This document shows, piece by piece, positions 27,226 through 37,218 of a stretch of DNA of 64,000 nucleotides. Each line of letters begins with the position of its first letter. Position 1 is the stretch's first letter. A program made the position numbers and the translations under genes. The notes beneath the pieces were generated by a model. It saw nothing but the letters and a program-made list of their open reading frames with translations, searched no databases and was not told the origin of the DNA. The DNA comes from JBBDJB01 sp040880125 (lineage in GTDB: Bacteria; Planctomycetota; Planctomycetia; Pirellulales; JBBDJB01). The stretch spans positions 27,960 to 91,959 of the forward strand of contig JBBDJB010000039.1 in assembly GCA_040880125.1 (NCBI GenBank). Reading direction: 5' to 3'.

Positions 27226-28074
27226 ATGCTTCACTGGCGCTTCTGCTCGCTGCTGGCCGGGATCGCTTGCGCCTTGACGGCGGTCGGCTGCGCGCGGACG
27301 CAGGTGGAAGAGTGCCCGCTGGCGGACAGGGCTTCGCCCAGTCTTTCCGAAGCGATTGGGCACGGGCCTGCCCCGGCAAACTGGATGCAGCGGACGCGGC
27401 CGGATGAACTGGAACAAGCGCGGGACCAGGAGCGCCGCGGTGACTTTGCTGCGGCCGAGGCGACGTACCTGGAGGTGGCCCGCAAAAACCCGCGCGAGCC
27501 GGAGGTCTATCATCGCTTGGGCATATTGGCGGCACGACAGGGCCGATTTGACCAGGCCCAGCAGCATTACGCCACGGCCCGCGAGCTTGCGCCTGCCAGC
27601 GCGGAGCTGCTCAACGACGTCGGCTACACCTGCTTTCTCCAGCACAGCGAGAGCGAAGCCGAGCGGAACTATCGCCGCGCTCTCATCTTGGCTCCGCGAC
27701 ATGCGGCGGCCTGCAATAACTTGGGGCACTTGCTTGCCCGGCAGAGGCGATACGAAGAGAGCTTAGCTATTTTCCGCCGGGCCGGCACCGAAGCGGAGGC
27801 TTACGCCAAGCTCGCCTCCATCAGCGGGCAGTGCGGCGACCGTGCAACCGCCGAGGAGAGTGCGCGGAAGGCGGTTGCGCTCAATGCGGCCGTGGAACCC
27901 CTTCTCGCTCGTATGATGCCCGGCGGCAGGGGAGTTGTGCCCGATGACGATGAAGTCGGCGGCGTTCAGCTTGCCGCCAGACAACAGCCGATACCGTTGC
28001 AAAGCACTCGCGGCGGGCAAGATATCCGCAGGGCTACGTTCCACGGGCCCTCGATAGCGGGCCAAGTCCCGTAA
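27226..28074 (+). CDS. TPR-repeat lipoprotein
   Basis: A 282-aa protein with a lipoprotein signal (LLAGIACALTAVGCA, cysteine near residue 22) and about four tetratricopeptide repeats from residue 65 to 200, for example AAEATYLEVARKNPREPEVY and AERNYRRALILAPRHAAACN. The tail (about 225-282) is low-complexity. TPR lipoproteins usually scaffold envelope complexes. It resembles TadD-type pilus lipoproteins, and a second, larger TPR lipoprotein closes the Tad locus 3 kb away, but this copy is on the opposite strand and not part of that operon. Function not assigned. Confidence 0.8.
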   Translation: MLHWRFCSLLAGIACALTAVGCARTQVEECPLADRASPSLSEAIGHGPAPANWMQRTRPDELEQARDQERRGDFAAAEATYLEVARKNPREPEVYHRLGILAARQGRFDQAQQHYATARELAPASAELLNDVGYTCFLQHSESEAERNYRRALILAPRHAAACNNLGHLLARQRRYEESLAIFRRAGTEAEAYAKLASISGQCGDRATAEESARKAVALNAAVEPLLARMMPGGRGVVPDDDEVGGVQLAARQQPIPLQSTRGGQDIRRATFHGPSIAGQVP

Positions 28075-28108
28075 CATTCGTCGGATCGCCAGACCCACCA
28101 TGAAAAGC

Positions 28109-28146
28109 GGCCGCGGCTCGGCGAAAGATTACGCCAAGCCACGGCC
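28109..28146 (-). terminator. Probable terminator after the HU-type gene
   Basis: Fifteen-base arms at 28109-28123 and 28132-28146 pair with two G-U wobbles on the minus strand, followed on that strand by a TTTT run. The position 75 bases after the minus-strand HU-type gene fits a Rho-independent terminator. It could also serve the TPR gene ending at 28074. Confidence 0.6.
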
Positions 28147-28221
28147 GTCTATTCGTTTTGGCGGTTGACTGTCGACTACGCCTTCTGACGCGCCGCCGCC
28201 CCCTCTCGTGGCGATGCCGCG

Positions 28222-28545
28222 CTAGACGGCATCCTTCAGTGCTTTCAGCGGCTGAATTTTGACGACGTTGCGGGCGGGCTTGGCCTTGAACACCGTCTCT
28301 TCCTTGGTGAAGGGATTAAGGCCCTTGCGCTCCGGAACGGCCGGCTTGCGGACGACCTTGACCTTCATCAGGCCGGGGATGCTGACCGCACCGGGGCCGC
28401 CTTCGCTGAGGTTTTCCGAAATCAAGTTGCGAAGTCCCTCCAGGACATTGCTCACCTGCTCTTTGCTCAGCCCGGTCGAGCCGGAGAGGGAGTTGATAAA
28501 CTCGGTCTTGTTCATGGGCTTCGCTGTCTGCGTCTTGTCGGGCAT
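28222..28545 (-). CDS. HU/IHF-family DNA-binding protein
   Basis: A 107-aa histone-like protein. MNKTEFINSLSGSTGLSKEQV begins the dimerisation helices at residue 11. The DNA-binding beta-arm region is recognisable around KPAVPERKGLNPFTKEE, with the NPxT proline-containing tip, and the C-terminus reads AKPARNVVKIQPLKAL. The ten extra N-terminal residues (MPDKTQTAKP) are unusual; a second Met at residue 11 is a possible start. It bends DNA and shapes the nucleoid. Promoter expected in the long gap upstream. Confidence 0.9.
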   Translation of the reverse strand: MPDKTQTAKPMNKTEFINSLSGSTGLSKEQVSNVLEGLRNLISENLSEGGPGAVSIPGLMKVKVVRKPAVPERKGLNPFTKEETVFKAKPARNVVKIQPLKALKDAV

Positions 28546-29544
28546 CGTCTTTCCTTTCAGTTGGGGCAGTTGTTAGCGGCTGGATCGCAGCGGCGCGTTG
28601 CCATCCAGTTTTCCGCCGTGTAGGGTGCCGTTGGTCGCAGGTGCCGAGTCAGTGGGCCGGGGTAGGACCGCTCGTGCCGCACCGCACGCGGGTTGGGCAA
28701 GTGGGTACGGCCGCCTGGTTCCTCTTCGATTCTCACCGCCGGTTGTTCGTTACAAGATTACTTTCTCGCGGTGATTCTACATCTGTTCGGCGGCCGGATC
28801 AGGCCCACGGGCAGCTACATTTTCACTTTTTTGGGAACGTTGTAGCGATTAGCAGGGATGCAGCGGGGTGGTATCCGACCAAAAAAGCGATTGCCATCGT
28901 CAGTGGGGTGCCGGCTCGCGTGGAGAATCGCCGCTACGGGAGGCACACTCGGAGGAGCCGTCACGATCGGAAAGGGCCGGTTGACTGTGGAGCGACTCGC
29001 CTGGGGGTGCGGCCGGAATTTTTGAGGCGTTGGCGGCTGAGCGGTGAACGCCGGGGGTTGGGAGAATCCCGTAGCTGGACGCGCTAGCGTTCAGCCAGAC
29101 CGGCGTCAGGTTGAATTCCCCATTAAGCTACCGAGGGCGCAAAAAATTTGGGGTGGCGCGACTTCTTGTCGCGCCACCCCAAATCACTCTGGCGACAGCA
29201 TCCGTTCTGCCGAAGTGAGGAATTTACACCTATGGGGGTTTCCCGTCAAGCGATTCTTCTATTTCTTCAGCAATTGTCCGTAAAGCGATGCGACAAAAAG
29301 TCCTTGCTAGCAAGCGCGCTGTGCATCAGTCTCCACGAAAACCAACTTACCGACGCTTGATTATTATTTTCATGCGGCCGCCTTTATGACTGTTTCTGAT
29401 TTCGAGCGATCACGAAACCTGAAGATTGCGTGGCACAAACCTTCCTGTCTGTGACGTCCGAACTCCTCTCCGTTTCGGCGAAAGATGCCAATGGAGGTAA
29501 ACCTCCCGGAGAGAAACTTTCCACGGCGACTCAGTCGCACCACG
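28546..29544. other. 1-kb gap without a recognisable gene
   Basis: No reading frame here has a credible coding pattern. It holds a strong hairpin at 29146-29184, a GCTAGCG palindrome near 29078-29095, and a copy of the CAGACA-type repeat near 29431-29455 (ggcacaaaccttcctgtctg). The promoter of the HU-type gene should lie in its left part. Confidence 0.5.
29146..29184. repeat. Perfect 17-bp hairpin
   Basis: The arm ATTTGGGGTGGCGCGAC (29146-29162) and its exact reverse complement (29168-29184) enclose the loop TTCTT. A run of six A's precedes it on the plus strand, which on the minus strand makes a T-run after the stem, so it would work as a minus-strand terminator. No minus-strand gene ends just upstream of it, so it may be a dispersed repeat instead. 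Confidence 0.7.
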
Positions 29545-30819
29545 TTAGCGGGCGTCGACGTCGTAGCAATACAGCGCGTCCTGTTCCCGCAGGTAAAGTC
29601 GTCCGCCTGCGACGACTGGATGCGGCCAACTCGGACGATCGACGTCGGGAAGCTGGAACTGCCCATTGAGTTGAAAACCTTCGGGCGTTGCTTCGATCAG
29701 CGCGACGATGCCGTCTTGATACCGGAAGTAGAGCTGACCGTCGGCAAAGGCGACGGCTGCCGATCCACTGCCCGGCCCACGCACGCGATCCCACTGGTTC
29801 TCTCCCGTTTGCCAGTGGACGCACACGGGAAAGCCCTGGTTGTGACCGTGGCCGCCGTAGAGGTAATCGCCCACCAGGACCATTCCGCCGTGATGGTTTT
29901 GTAGTTGTTGCGAGTCGAGGAAGTAGACCTCTTCAGCCTCGACGCTCCCGCCGGCGGGCACGAGCCGCAACAGTGCCGCCCCGGTACCGTAGCCAGTTGA
30001 GCAGAAGACGTAGTCGTCGCGGACGATGGGCGTGGGGATATTGGCCGTTCCGTTGGCGATGCGGTTGTAGCCCCACAGAAAGCGGCCTCGCTCCGCGTCA
30101 ACGCCGACAACTCCGCGTCCGGCCAGTTGCACGTACTGTTTCACACCCCCGCCATGGGAGATGACGATCGACGAATAGGCGGCGCCGTCGTTACCGCTCT
30201 CGCCGATCTCAGCAAAGGCACACCGCCAGATCTCGCGGCCATTGCGCTTGTCCAGCGCCACCATGCCGGCTTGCGGACCGCCGGGTGTGCAAACCAACTT
30301 CTCCCCGTCAACGAGGGGCGACTCGGCGAAGCCCCAGCCGGACATCATCTTCCCGTCGAAGTCGCGCCGGAAGTTCTTGCGCCAGACTTCACGGCCGGTT
30401 CGGGCCTCGACGCAAATCAGATCGCCGTGCGGACCGATGGCGTAGATGCGGTTGCCGTCAACGGTGGGCGTGGCCCGCGGTCCGGCGTATCCGCCCGGCT
30501 CCCAAACATCTCCGATCCGCGTCGCCCACAGCTCGCGCCCGTTGCGGCCGTCCAGGGCGATCAGCAATTGCGCATCGTCGCGATCGCCCATCGTGTAGAT
30601 ACGGCCGTCGGCCACCGAAACGCTTGAGAAGCCTGCGCCCAGGCCCGACGCCTTCCACACCAGGGGCGGCGCTTCGTCCCACTGCCGTAGCAGCCCGGTG
30701 TCGGTCGAGATGCCGTCACGGGCGGGTCCGCGCCACTGCGGCCAATCATCGGCGGCGCGGACGCTCATGGTGCAGGCGAAAACGACGGCAATAAGAGCAG
30801 CGGCGCAATGGACGCGCAT
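29545..30819 (-). CDS. PQQ-like beta-propeller repeat protein, exported
   Basis: A 424-aa protein with a signal peptide (MRVHCAAALIAVVFACTMSVRA) and the planctomycete-type opening DDWPQWRGPARDGIS. Repeated propeller strands such as LIALDGRNGRELWATR, LICVEARTGREVWRKN and MVALDKRNGREIWRC carry the W-docking motif of PQQ-enzyme-like repeats. No calcium/PQQ catalytic residues were identified, so it is more likely a binding or scaffolding propeller than a dehydrogenase. The ATG at 30819 starts the signal peptide; the frame upstream is open but unlikely to be coding. Confidence 0.88.
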   Translation of the reverse strand: MRVHCAAALIAVVFACTMSVRAADDWPQWRGPARDGISTDTGLLRQWDEAPPLVWKASGLGAGFSSVSVADGRIYTMGDRDDAQLLIALDGRNGRELWATRIGDVWEPGGYAGPRATPTVDGNRIYAIGPHGDLICVEARTGREVWRKNFRRDFDGKMMSGWGFAESPLVDGEKLVCTPGGPQAGMVALDKRNGREIWRCAFAEIGESGNDGAAYSSIVISHGGGVKQYVQLAGRGVVGVDAERGRFLWGYNRIANGTANIPTPIVRDDYVFCSTGYGTGAALLRLVPAGGSVEAEEVYFLDSQQLQNHHGGMVLVGDYLYGGHGHNQGFPVCVHWQTGENQWDRVRGPGSGSAAVAFADGQLYFRYQDGIVALIEATPEGFQLNGQFQLPDVDRPSWPHPVVAGGRLYLREQDALYCYDVDAR

Positions 30820-31068
30820 GATGCAGGCTCCCTGTTCGCACGTGGCGTGAAAGGCGGGATTGAAGTTGAAGGCGGGACGTCGCCGGCGTCGCAAAGCTGG
30901 AGATAAGCCGCGTTGCCGCGACCAAAAAAGTGTATCTCCGAGAATTGCCGGTCGCAAGACAGCCAGACCGCGTGCCGCATGCTGGAGCAGCGGTGCGTGC
31001 CGGGCAGCACATATGCGCCGGAAACGGCGGCTGTAACGAGGAGAGCGAGCCGCAAGCGTGGCCGCCGC

Positions 31069-32298
31069 TCAGTAGACCGACGGCAGCGGAGCGACGTGGA
31101 CCGAATCGTAGCGATTCACTCGCTCGGGTGTGGGAGGCCGGCGAGCTTCGTCCGACAGCGGACGCTGACGATATTGCGCCGGCATCTGCAGGTTGTCTTC
31201 GGGACTGGGGGCGCTGGGCAGCGTCAACTCCGGCGACGATGGCAGGTAGTGCTGCTCGCCACCGCCCAGCATGTCGGGCTGTGCCTGCGGCGCGCTTTCC
31301 AGCGGCGCTGCACGACCGGCGGAATATCGGTCGCCCGTCCACGGAGGCGCGATGTCGCTCACTTCTACTGCCTGAGCCGGTTCGCGTGGAACATCGCCCC
31401 GGGCGACGCCCTGCGGTGCGAGGCGATTGAGCCAGTCTCGTGCCGCGGTCATGTTCGGATCGGCCGCAATCGCCGCCGCGAACTGCGCAGCGGCCGGGTC
31501 GGCCTGGCCGTGGTTGTGCATCAGGACGCCGAGATTGTAATGCGCGGTGGCTTCTCCATGCGCGGCGATCAGATGCGGCAGTGCCTCCTCGCCGCGGTTC
31601 ATTTCCACCAGCACGGTGGCGACGTTGTTTCGGTAGAGCTTTTTGTCGGGTTGCAAGACGACCGCCTTCTGCAAGGCGTCGAGCGATTGCGGGTACATTC
31701 CGCGCCGCGCCAGGCAGAGGCCCATGTCGTTCAGCGCTGTGGCGCTATTGGGATGGGCGCTTACGACGCGCCGGTAGAGCTCCGTTGCCTTTTCAAGCTG
31801 TCCTTGGCGATCGTACATGTGGGCATAGCCCAGCAGGGCGTCGAGCGAATCCGGATCGAGCTTCAGTGCTGTCTCAAAGTGTTCGGCCGCCTGCTCGAAG
31901 CTGCCGGTGCGCTCGCTGAAGCGAGCCATGGAAAGGTACAGCTCGACGGTCGGCGGCGCGCTGGGCGTGCTGAGCGCGAGCGGATCCTTCGCCGAGATGA
32001 CGCGCGGCTTCGGCGTGACCATGTTGGCTCCCTTCTTTACGGCCGATCCCATCGCTTCCAGCGGCTTGGTGAGGCTGGCCAGGCTCATCATCGACCCGGT
32101 GGACTCATTCAGTCCTTCGGCCGACATGCCGCTCATCCGCGGCGCATCCGCGGAGCCCGACGGCATCGGCGAGCGTCCATTGGCGCCCAGATCACTGGCC
32201 GCGGGACCGCCCATGAAGCTCGGCACCGGGATGCCCGTGCAGCCGGCGGCGCCCGCTGCTAGCATCGCTATCACAAGAGTCAGCCGGGCAGATGCCAC
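31069..32298 (-). CDS. TPR lipoprotein of the Tad locus (TadD-like)
   Basis: A 409-aa lipoprotein. The start is GTG at 32298, fixed by a near-perfect AAGGAGG six bases upstream; it gives MASARLTLVIAMLAAGAAGC with the lipobox cysteine at residue 20. TPR motifs span about 125-270 (QAAEHFETALKLDPDSLDAL, KATELYRRVVSAHPNSATAL). The C-terminal third is Pro/Gln-rich and probably disordered. TadD-type lipoproteins aid outer-membrane assembly of the Flp secretin. It is the last gene of the minus-strand Tad run, separated from the preceding gene by a terminator, so it likely has its own promoter. Confidence 0.82.
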   Translation of the reverse strand: MASARLTLVIAMLAAGAAGCTGIPVPSFMGGPAASDLGANGRSPMPSGSADAPRMSGMSAEGLNESTGSMMSLASLTKPLEAMGSAVKKGANMVTPKPRVISAKDPLALSTPSAPPTVELYLSMARFSERTGSFEQAAEHFETALKLDPDSLDALLGYAHMYDRQGQLEKATELYRRVVSAHPNSATALNDMGLCLARRGMYPQSLDALQKAVVLQPDKKLYRNNVATVLVEMNRGEEALPHLIAAHGEATAHYNLGVLMHNHGQADPAAAQFAAAIAADPNMTAARDWLNRLAPQGVARGDVPREPAQAVEVSDIAPPWTGDRYSAGRAAPLESAPQAQPDMLGGGEQHYLPSSPELTLPSAPSPEDNLQMPAQYRQRPLSDEARRPPTPERVNRYDSVHVAPLPSVY

Positions 32299-32518
32299 GT
32301 CATCCCTCCTTGGATCGGCCCGGGGGCCGAAAAACTCCCGATCCGCATCCATACGGCCGGCAGTGGCGCGCAAAGCAAGTGCGCATGTTATTGATCGTCG
32401 TCCGCCGTGATCGGCCTGTAATCGAATCTGCCAGATCCAGCGGTTCTGACGCGGCAATCGATTGCAGCAAATGTACTTCGGGTTCGTACGGTGTTAGGGT
32501 TGCGGACCGACAAATGAA

Positions 32519-32558
32519 AAAGCGCTCCGGCCGCCTACCGAGGCGCTCGGAGCGCTTT
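32519..32558 (-). terminator. Rho-independent terminator
   Basis: AAAGCGCTCCG (32519-32529) pairs with CGGAGCGCTTT (32548-32558), and a further GCCxxC/GGCG-like pairing fills the loop. On the minus strand the stem is followed by TTTTTC. It follows the gene ending at 32589 by 30 bases and closes the main tadA-C transcript. Confidence 0.8.
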
Positions 32559-32588
32559 GTAACGCTGTCAGTTCGCTAGCCGGCGCTG

Positions 32589-33137
32589 TTATTGTCCGCT
32601 GGAGCCGGCCGTGGCCGCGGGCAATTGGGGCGACGGCATGCTCTCATGGAAACGGACGTTGGTGGCGTCGACCGTCGTCGCACTACGGCCTTCCACGACC
32701 AAGTGCGTGTCGTGAACCGCCGGCAGCGTGCCATCGGGCGTGAGCGCCACGGCAAACTGTTGAACGGCGTCCACACGCATTGCCGTATCTTCCCGGTCCA
32801 GCGTACGCTGCACGAAGATCATTCGCCGGTGGAGGGGAGCCTGCGTCAGAATCCAGCGGACCTTCAGCTCGCCGGACTCGGTCAAGCGCGACGAATCGGG
32901 CGCGAAGTGATGGTCGCCCAACAGGTTCTGCCGTCGCCAACCGGCGTCGGTGATGGCGTCGAAGGCCACCAGCACGTGTGCCCGGTCGGGCTGAATGAAC
33001 GGGTCGGGCCAGCAGTTGTTTCGTCGGTAGTCCCGTTGCATGGTGGCCCAAAAGTCGGAAAACCAGTCGGCTTCGGCCGGACTGGCGACTGCGGCCACGG
33101 TGCATGCCAGCAAGGCAGCGCAGATGGATCGTCGCAT
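32589..33137 (-). CDS. Exported protein of unknown function in the Tad locus
   Basis: A 182-aa protein with a signal peptide (MRRSICAALLACTVAAVASPAEA). Mature part starts DWFSDFWATMQRDYRRNN with CWPDPF following. Toward the C-terminus AMRVDAVQQFAV and a conserved-looking HLVVEGRSATTVDA are seen. No domain could be named. It lies after tadC, before a terminator, and so is probably co-transcribed with tadABC; a role in pilus assembly or the periplasmic lattice is inferred from position only. Confidence 0.7.
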   Translation of the reverse strand: MRRSICAALLACTVAAVASPAEADWFSDFWATMQRDYRRNNCWPDPFIQPDRAHVLVAFDAITDAGWRRQNLLGDHHFAPDSSRLTESGELKVRWILTQAPLHRRMIFVQRTLDREDTAMRVDAVQQFAVALTPDGTLPAVHDTHLVVEGRSATTVDATNVRFHESMPSPQLPAATAGSSGQ

Positions 33138-33335
33138 CGGATGAATCCCCCGAGAAAGCGCGTGGAGCGGCTGGGCGGCCCGCGGTGCCGCCAATCGCCC
33201 GGTAGTGGGTGGGCACGTAGATCAGGATTGGTATGGCACTGCGCAGCACGGCGCAAGCCACACGTTCCTTATCGGCAACCGGCCCCTGGCCGGTGCGCCC
33301 GTTTTCCACGCAGCGGCGCAATTTGCGCAACCGGA

Positions 33336-34310
33336 CTATTGTCCGCTCATCGCGGGGAACATCTCGTTGACCATGGTGATGGCCGCCGGGCCCACCAGGA
33401 CCACAAAAATCGCCGGGAAAATGAAGATCACCAGCGGGAAGATCAGCTTCACCGCGGTCTTGGCCGCCTTTTCCTCGGCCAACTGCCGGCGGCGGGTGCG
33501 CATCGAGTCGCTCTGCACCCGCAGCGCCTGGGCGATGCTGGAGCCGAACTTGTCGGCCTGGACCAGAATGGCGGCCAAAGCCTGCAGGTCATCGACGCCC
33601 GTGCGATGGCCGAGCTCGTGCAGCACGTCCGTTCGCGCCCGGCCCATCTGAAGCTGGAAGTTGCACAGGCCAAATTCCTCGGCGATGACGCGATAGGACT
33701 TCTTCATTTCCTCGCTGACTCTGCGCATCGCCTGGTCAAGACCTAACCCCGCCTCGACGCACACGACCATCAGGTCCAGCGCATCGGGCAGGCCCAGGAA
33801 GATCCGTTCCTGCCGGTGGCGGCGCATGAACCACAGCACGACGTCGGGCAGATAGAACATCGTGCCAGCGATGAACAGCGAGTACAACATCGTGTCGATC
33901 GAAGCCCCCTTGAGCAGCAGCATTCCGCCGCCCCCGAAAATCAGGCCGGTGATCAACGCGACGAGCTTCAAACCCAGGTAGATGCTCGGCGAAGTCTCGC
34001 CGCGGAAACCGGCATGCGCGAGACGGCTCTTGAGCTTGCTGACTTCCAGCTCGCTTTTGGGCTGGAGTGGCCGCGACAGCGCCGGCGAGGCCTTCTCCAG
34101 AATCTTGGTCATCGCGTCGGATTTCTTGGCGGGCTCTTCGCCCCGCGCGCGCCGGCGGGCATTCGGCTCGCTGAACTCGTCCAGACGCTGTTCGGCGCGC
34201 GGCTTTCCCGTGGCGAACTGTTCGAGCAGCCACCACGCGGCGATGGCGAACAGTCCGAATATCGCGACTGGGATGTAGCGCGAAAAGTCGACTAAGGCGG
34301 CAAGGATCAC
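33336..34310 (-). CDS. tadC: Flp pilus inner-membrane platform protein TadC (T2SSF family)
   Basis: A 324-aa membrane protein. It has the T2SSF domain with the central block DALDLMVVCVEAGLGLDQAM (about residues 175-195) and membrane helices at about 10-28, 120-140 and 150 plus a C-terminal one. The C-terminal helix includes LIFPLVIFIFPAIFVVLVGPA. With TadB it forms the platform on which the TadA ATPase drives pilus assembly. Start is GTG 34310, eight bases after a GAGG that overlaps the tadB stop, so translation is coupled to tadB. Confidence 0.92.
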   Translation of the reverse strand: MILAALVDFSRYIPVAIFGLFAIAAWWLLEQFATGKPRAEQRLDEFSEPNARRRARGEEPAKKSDAMTKILEKASPALSRPLQPKSELEVSKLKSRLAHAGFRGETSPSIYLGLKLVALITGLIFGGGGMLLLKGASIDTMLYSLFIAGTMFYLPDVVLWFMRRHRQERIFLGLPDALDLMVVCVEAGLGLDQAMRRVSEEMKKSYRVIAEEFGLCNFQLQMGRARTDVLHELGHRTGVDDLQALAAILVQADKFGSSIAQALRVQSDSMRTRRRQLAEEKAAKTAVKLIFPLVIFIFPAIFVVLVGPAAITMVNEMFPAMSGQ

Positions 34311-34317
34311 GGCAACC

Positions 34318-35283
34318 TCACACTTTGATGTTCACGATTTTGCGGATCACCACGGCGCCCAAGAACTGCATGATGGCGCCGACGATGAGCATCTTCTTGC
34401 CCAGCGGATCGGTAAAAAGCACCATCACGTAGTCGGGGTTCATCCGATAGACGGTAAGGAACAAGACCGGCGGCAGTGCCAGAAGTACCACGCCCGAGAG
34501 GCGGCCTTCGCCGGTAAGGGCCTGAACCTGCCCCCAAATCTTGAAGCGTTCGCGGATCAGGTGGCCGATCTTGTCGAGGATTTCGGCCAGGTCACCGCCG
34601 GTCTGCCGCTGCAGGATGACGGCAGTGACGAAGAATTTCAGATCAAGGTTCGGCACGCGGTCGGTGATGCCCTCGAGGGCCTCTTCCATCGGGATGCCGA
34701 GGTTCTGCTCCTCGAACACCCGTTCGAACTCCTTGGCGATGGGATTACTCATTTCGCCGGCGACCAGATTGAAACCGGCGGCCATGCTATGCCCGGCCCG
34801 CAGTGCCCGCGCGATCAACTCCAGGGCGTCGGGAAGCTGGGCGGCGAACCGCTTCAGCCGGCGGCGGCGACGCATTATCAGCCACGCCAGCGGGATAAAT
34901 CCCGCCGACAGGGCCATCAACGGCACCAATGCCGGATGCAGGCCGGCCAGCGCAAAGGCCACTCCTCCGCCCACGGTGAAGCCGAGAGAGATCGCCGAAA
35001 ACTTTGAAAACGTCAGCGTGGTGTCGGCCTGCTCGAAAAGCAGGTGAAGTTTGCCGAGGCGGGCAAGCAAGTCTTCAAAAAAGCCGGATTGCGCGTCCAG
35101 CGGACTGGCCAGCACGCTGCTGCCCGCCAGCGAATCCTTCGCCGAGTGGGAGCTGACCCCGGTCAAAACGTCGAGCCGCTGCTCGGCGGCGCTGCCGGCG
35201 TCTCCCCGGAGCAGGATGGCGACTCCGCCCACCAGGGCAGCGACCGAGACAAACGCGGCGATGGCTACAATCAAAGGCATCAT
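34318..35283 (-). CDS. tadB: Flp pilus inner-membrane platform protein TadB (T2SSF family)
   Basis: A 321-aa paralogue of TadC. An N-terminal helix (MMPLIVAIAAFVSVAALVGG), a paired hydrophobic region around 95-135 and a C-terminal pair are visible. The T2SSF segment reads LPDALELIARALRAGHSMAAG with the following VFEEQNLGIPMEEAL, the pattern that separates TadB from TadC. It lies between tadA and tadC with 7 bases to tadC and 81 bases from tadA. Two consecutive ATGs (35283, 35280) are possible starts. Confidence 0.92.
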   Translation of the reverse strand: MMPLIVAIAAFVSVAALVGGVAILLRGDAGSAAEQRLDVLTGVSSHSAKDSLAGSSVLASPLDAQSGFFEDLLARLGKLHLLFEQADTTLTFSKFSAISLGFTVGGGVAFALAGLHPALVPLMALSAGFIPLAWLIMRRRRRLKRFAAQLPDALELIARALRAGHSMAAGFNLVAGEMSNPIAKEFERVFEEQNLGIPMEEALEGITDRVPNLDLKFFVTAVILQRQTGGDLAEILDKIGHLIRERFKIWGQVQALTGEGRLSGVVLLALPPVLFLTVYRMNPDYVMVLFTDPLGKKMLIVGAIMQFLGAVVIRKIVNIKV

Positions 35284-35364
35284 GGCAGTACGGCTCGAAT
35301 AAAGTGAACTGGTGGCCGCGGATCGCCCCCAGTGGGCGACCGGGAGCCTGTGCGGTTTAGACGG

Positions 35365-36696
<1,332 letters not shown>

Positions 36697-36999
36697 TGCT
36701 CTCTGTTTTGGGGAAGCACACGCGGCCTCTTGCCACCGGCACGAGGTGTCGCCCCGGTGGCTTACTTCACCTCGTAACCCCTGGCCGTCGCAGGAACCGC
36801 GGATCGCCGCAGCCATCCACTCCTGCCGACCCCCCGCGGTTCTCTGGGAAAACATAGCTCAGGAAAACTGCGCGGGCGGCAACCGTCGGATGAAGATCTC
36901 AAGCTGGTCCGGTCGATCCACTTGGCGCGGATGTGAGGCCGCCGTGCCGGCGAGCGGATAGCTGGCCTGGCGGGAATTCGGCCGGCGGGGAGCCAAGGG

Positions 37000-37198
37000 A
37001 AAAGGGGACTGGCTCGGAGCGGGCGACGTGCCTGTCCTCCTTTTCGCGGCGCCCCTCTGGCCGCAAATGGTTCGAGACGCGCCGCTGGAAAGGGGACAGG
37101 CACCGTGAGGCAGCATTGCATCAAGGCGAAGAGCTCCAGCGAGCACGGAGCCAGTCCCCTTTCCAGCTTGCGCGCACAGACAGGAACGTCTGTGCCAC
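37000..37198. repeat. Composite dispersed repeats in the tadA-tadZ gap
   Basis: Two inverted copies of the GGGGACTGGCTC/GTGCCTGTCC family lie back to back: aaaggggactggctcggagc (37001-37020) with gtgcctgtcc (37029-37038), and ggaaaggggacaggcaccg (37087-37105) with cggagccagtcccctttcc (37145-37163). A CAGACA-type copy (cagacaggaacgtctgtgcc, 37177-37196) follows. The tad genes on either side stay on one strand, so this insertion interrupts the operon; the rest of the 520-base gap shows no gene. Confidence 0.7.
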
Positions 37199-37218
37199 CG
37201 CGGGGAGCTGGCCGCCAA

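Noticed and set aside
30913..32262. 449-codon plus-strand frame
   Set aside because: Antisense to the TPR lipoprotein; no start signal and no domain.
31069..32457. Upstream extension of the TPR lipoprotein gene
   Set aside because: The GTG at 32298 has a near-perfect ribosome site and begins a lipoprotein signal; the extension has neither.
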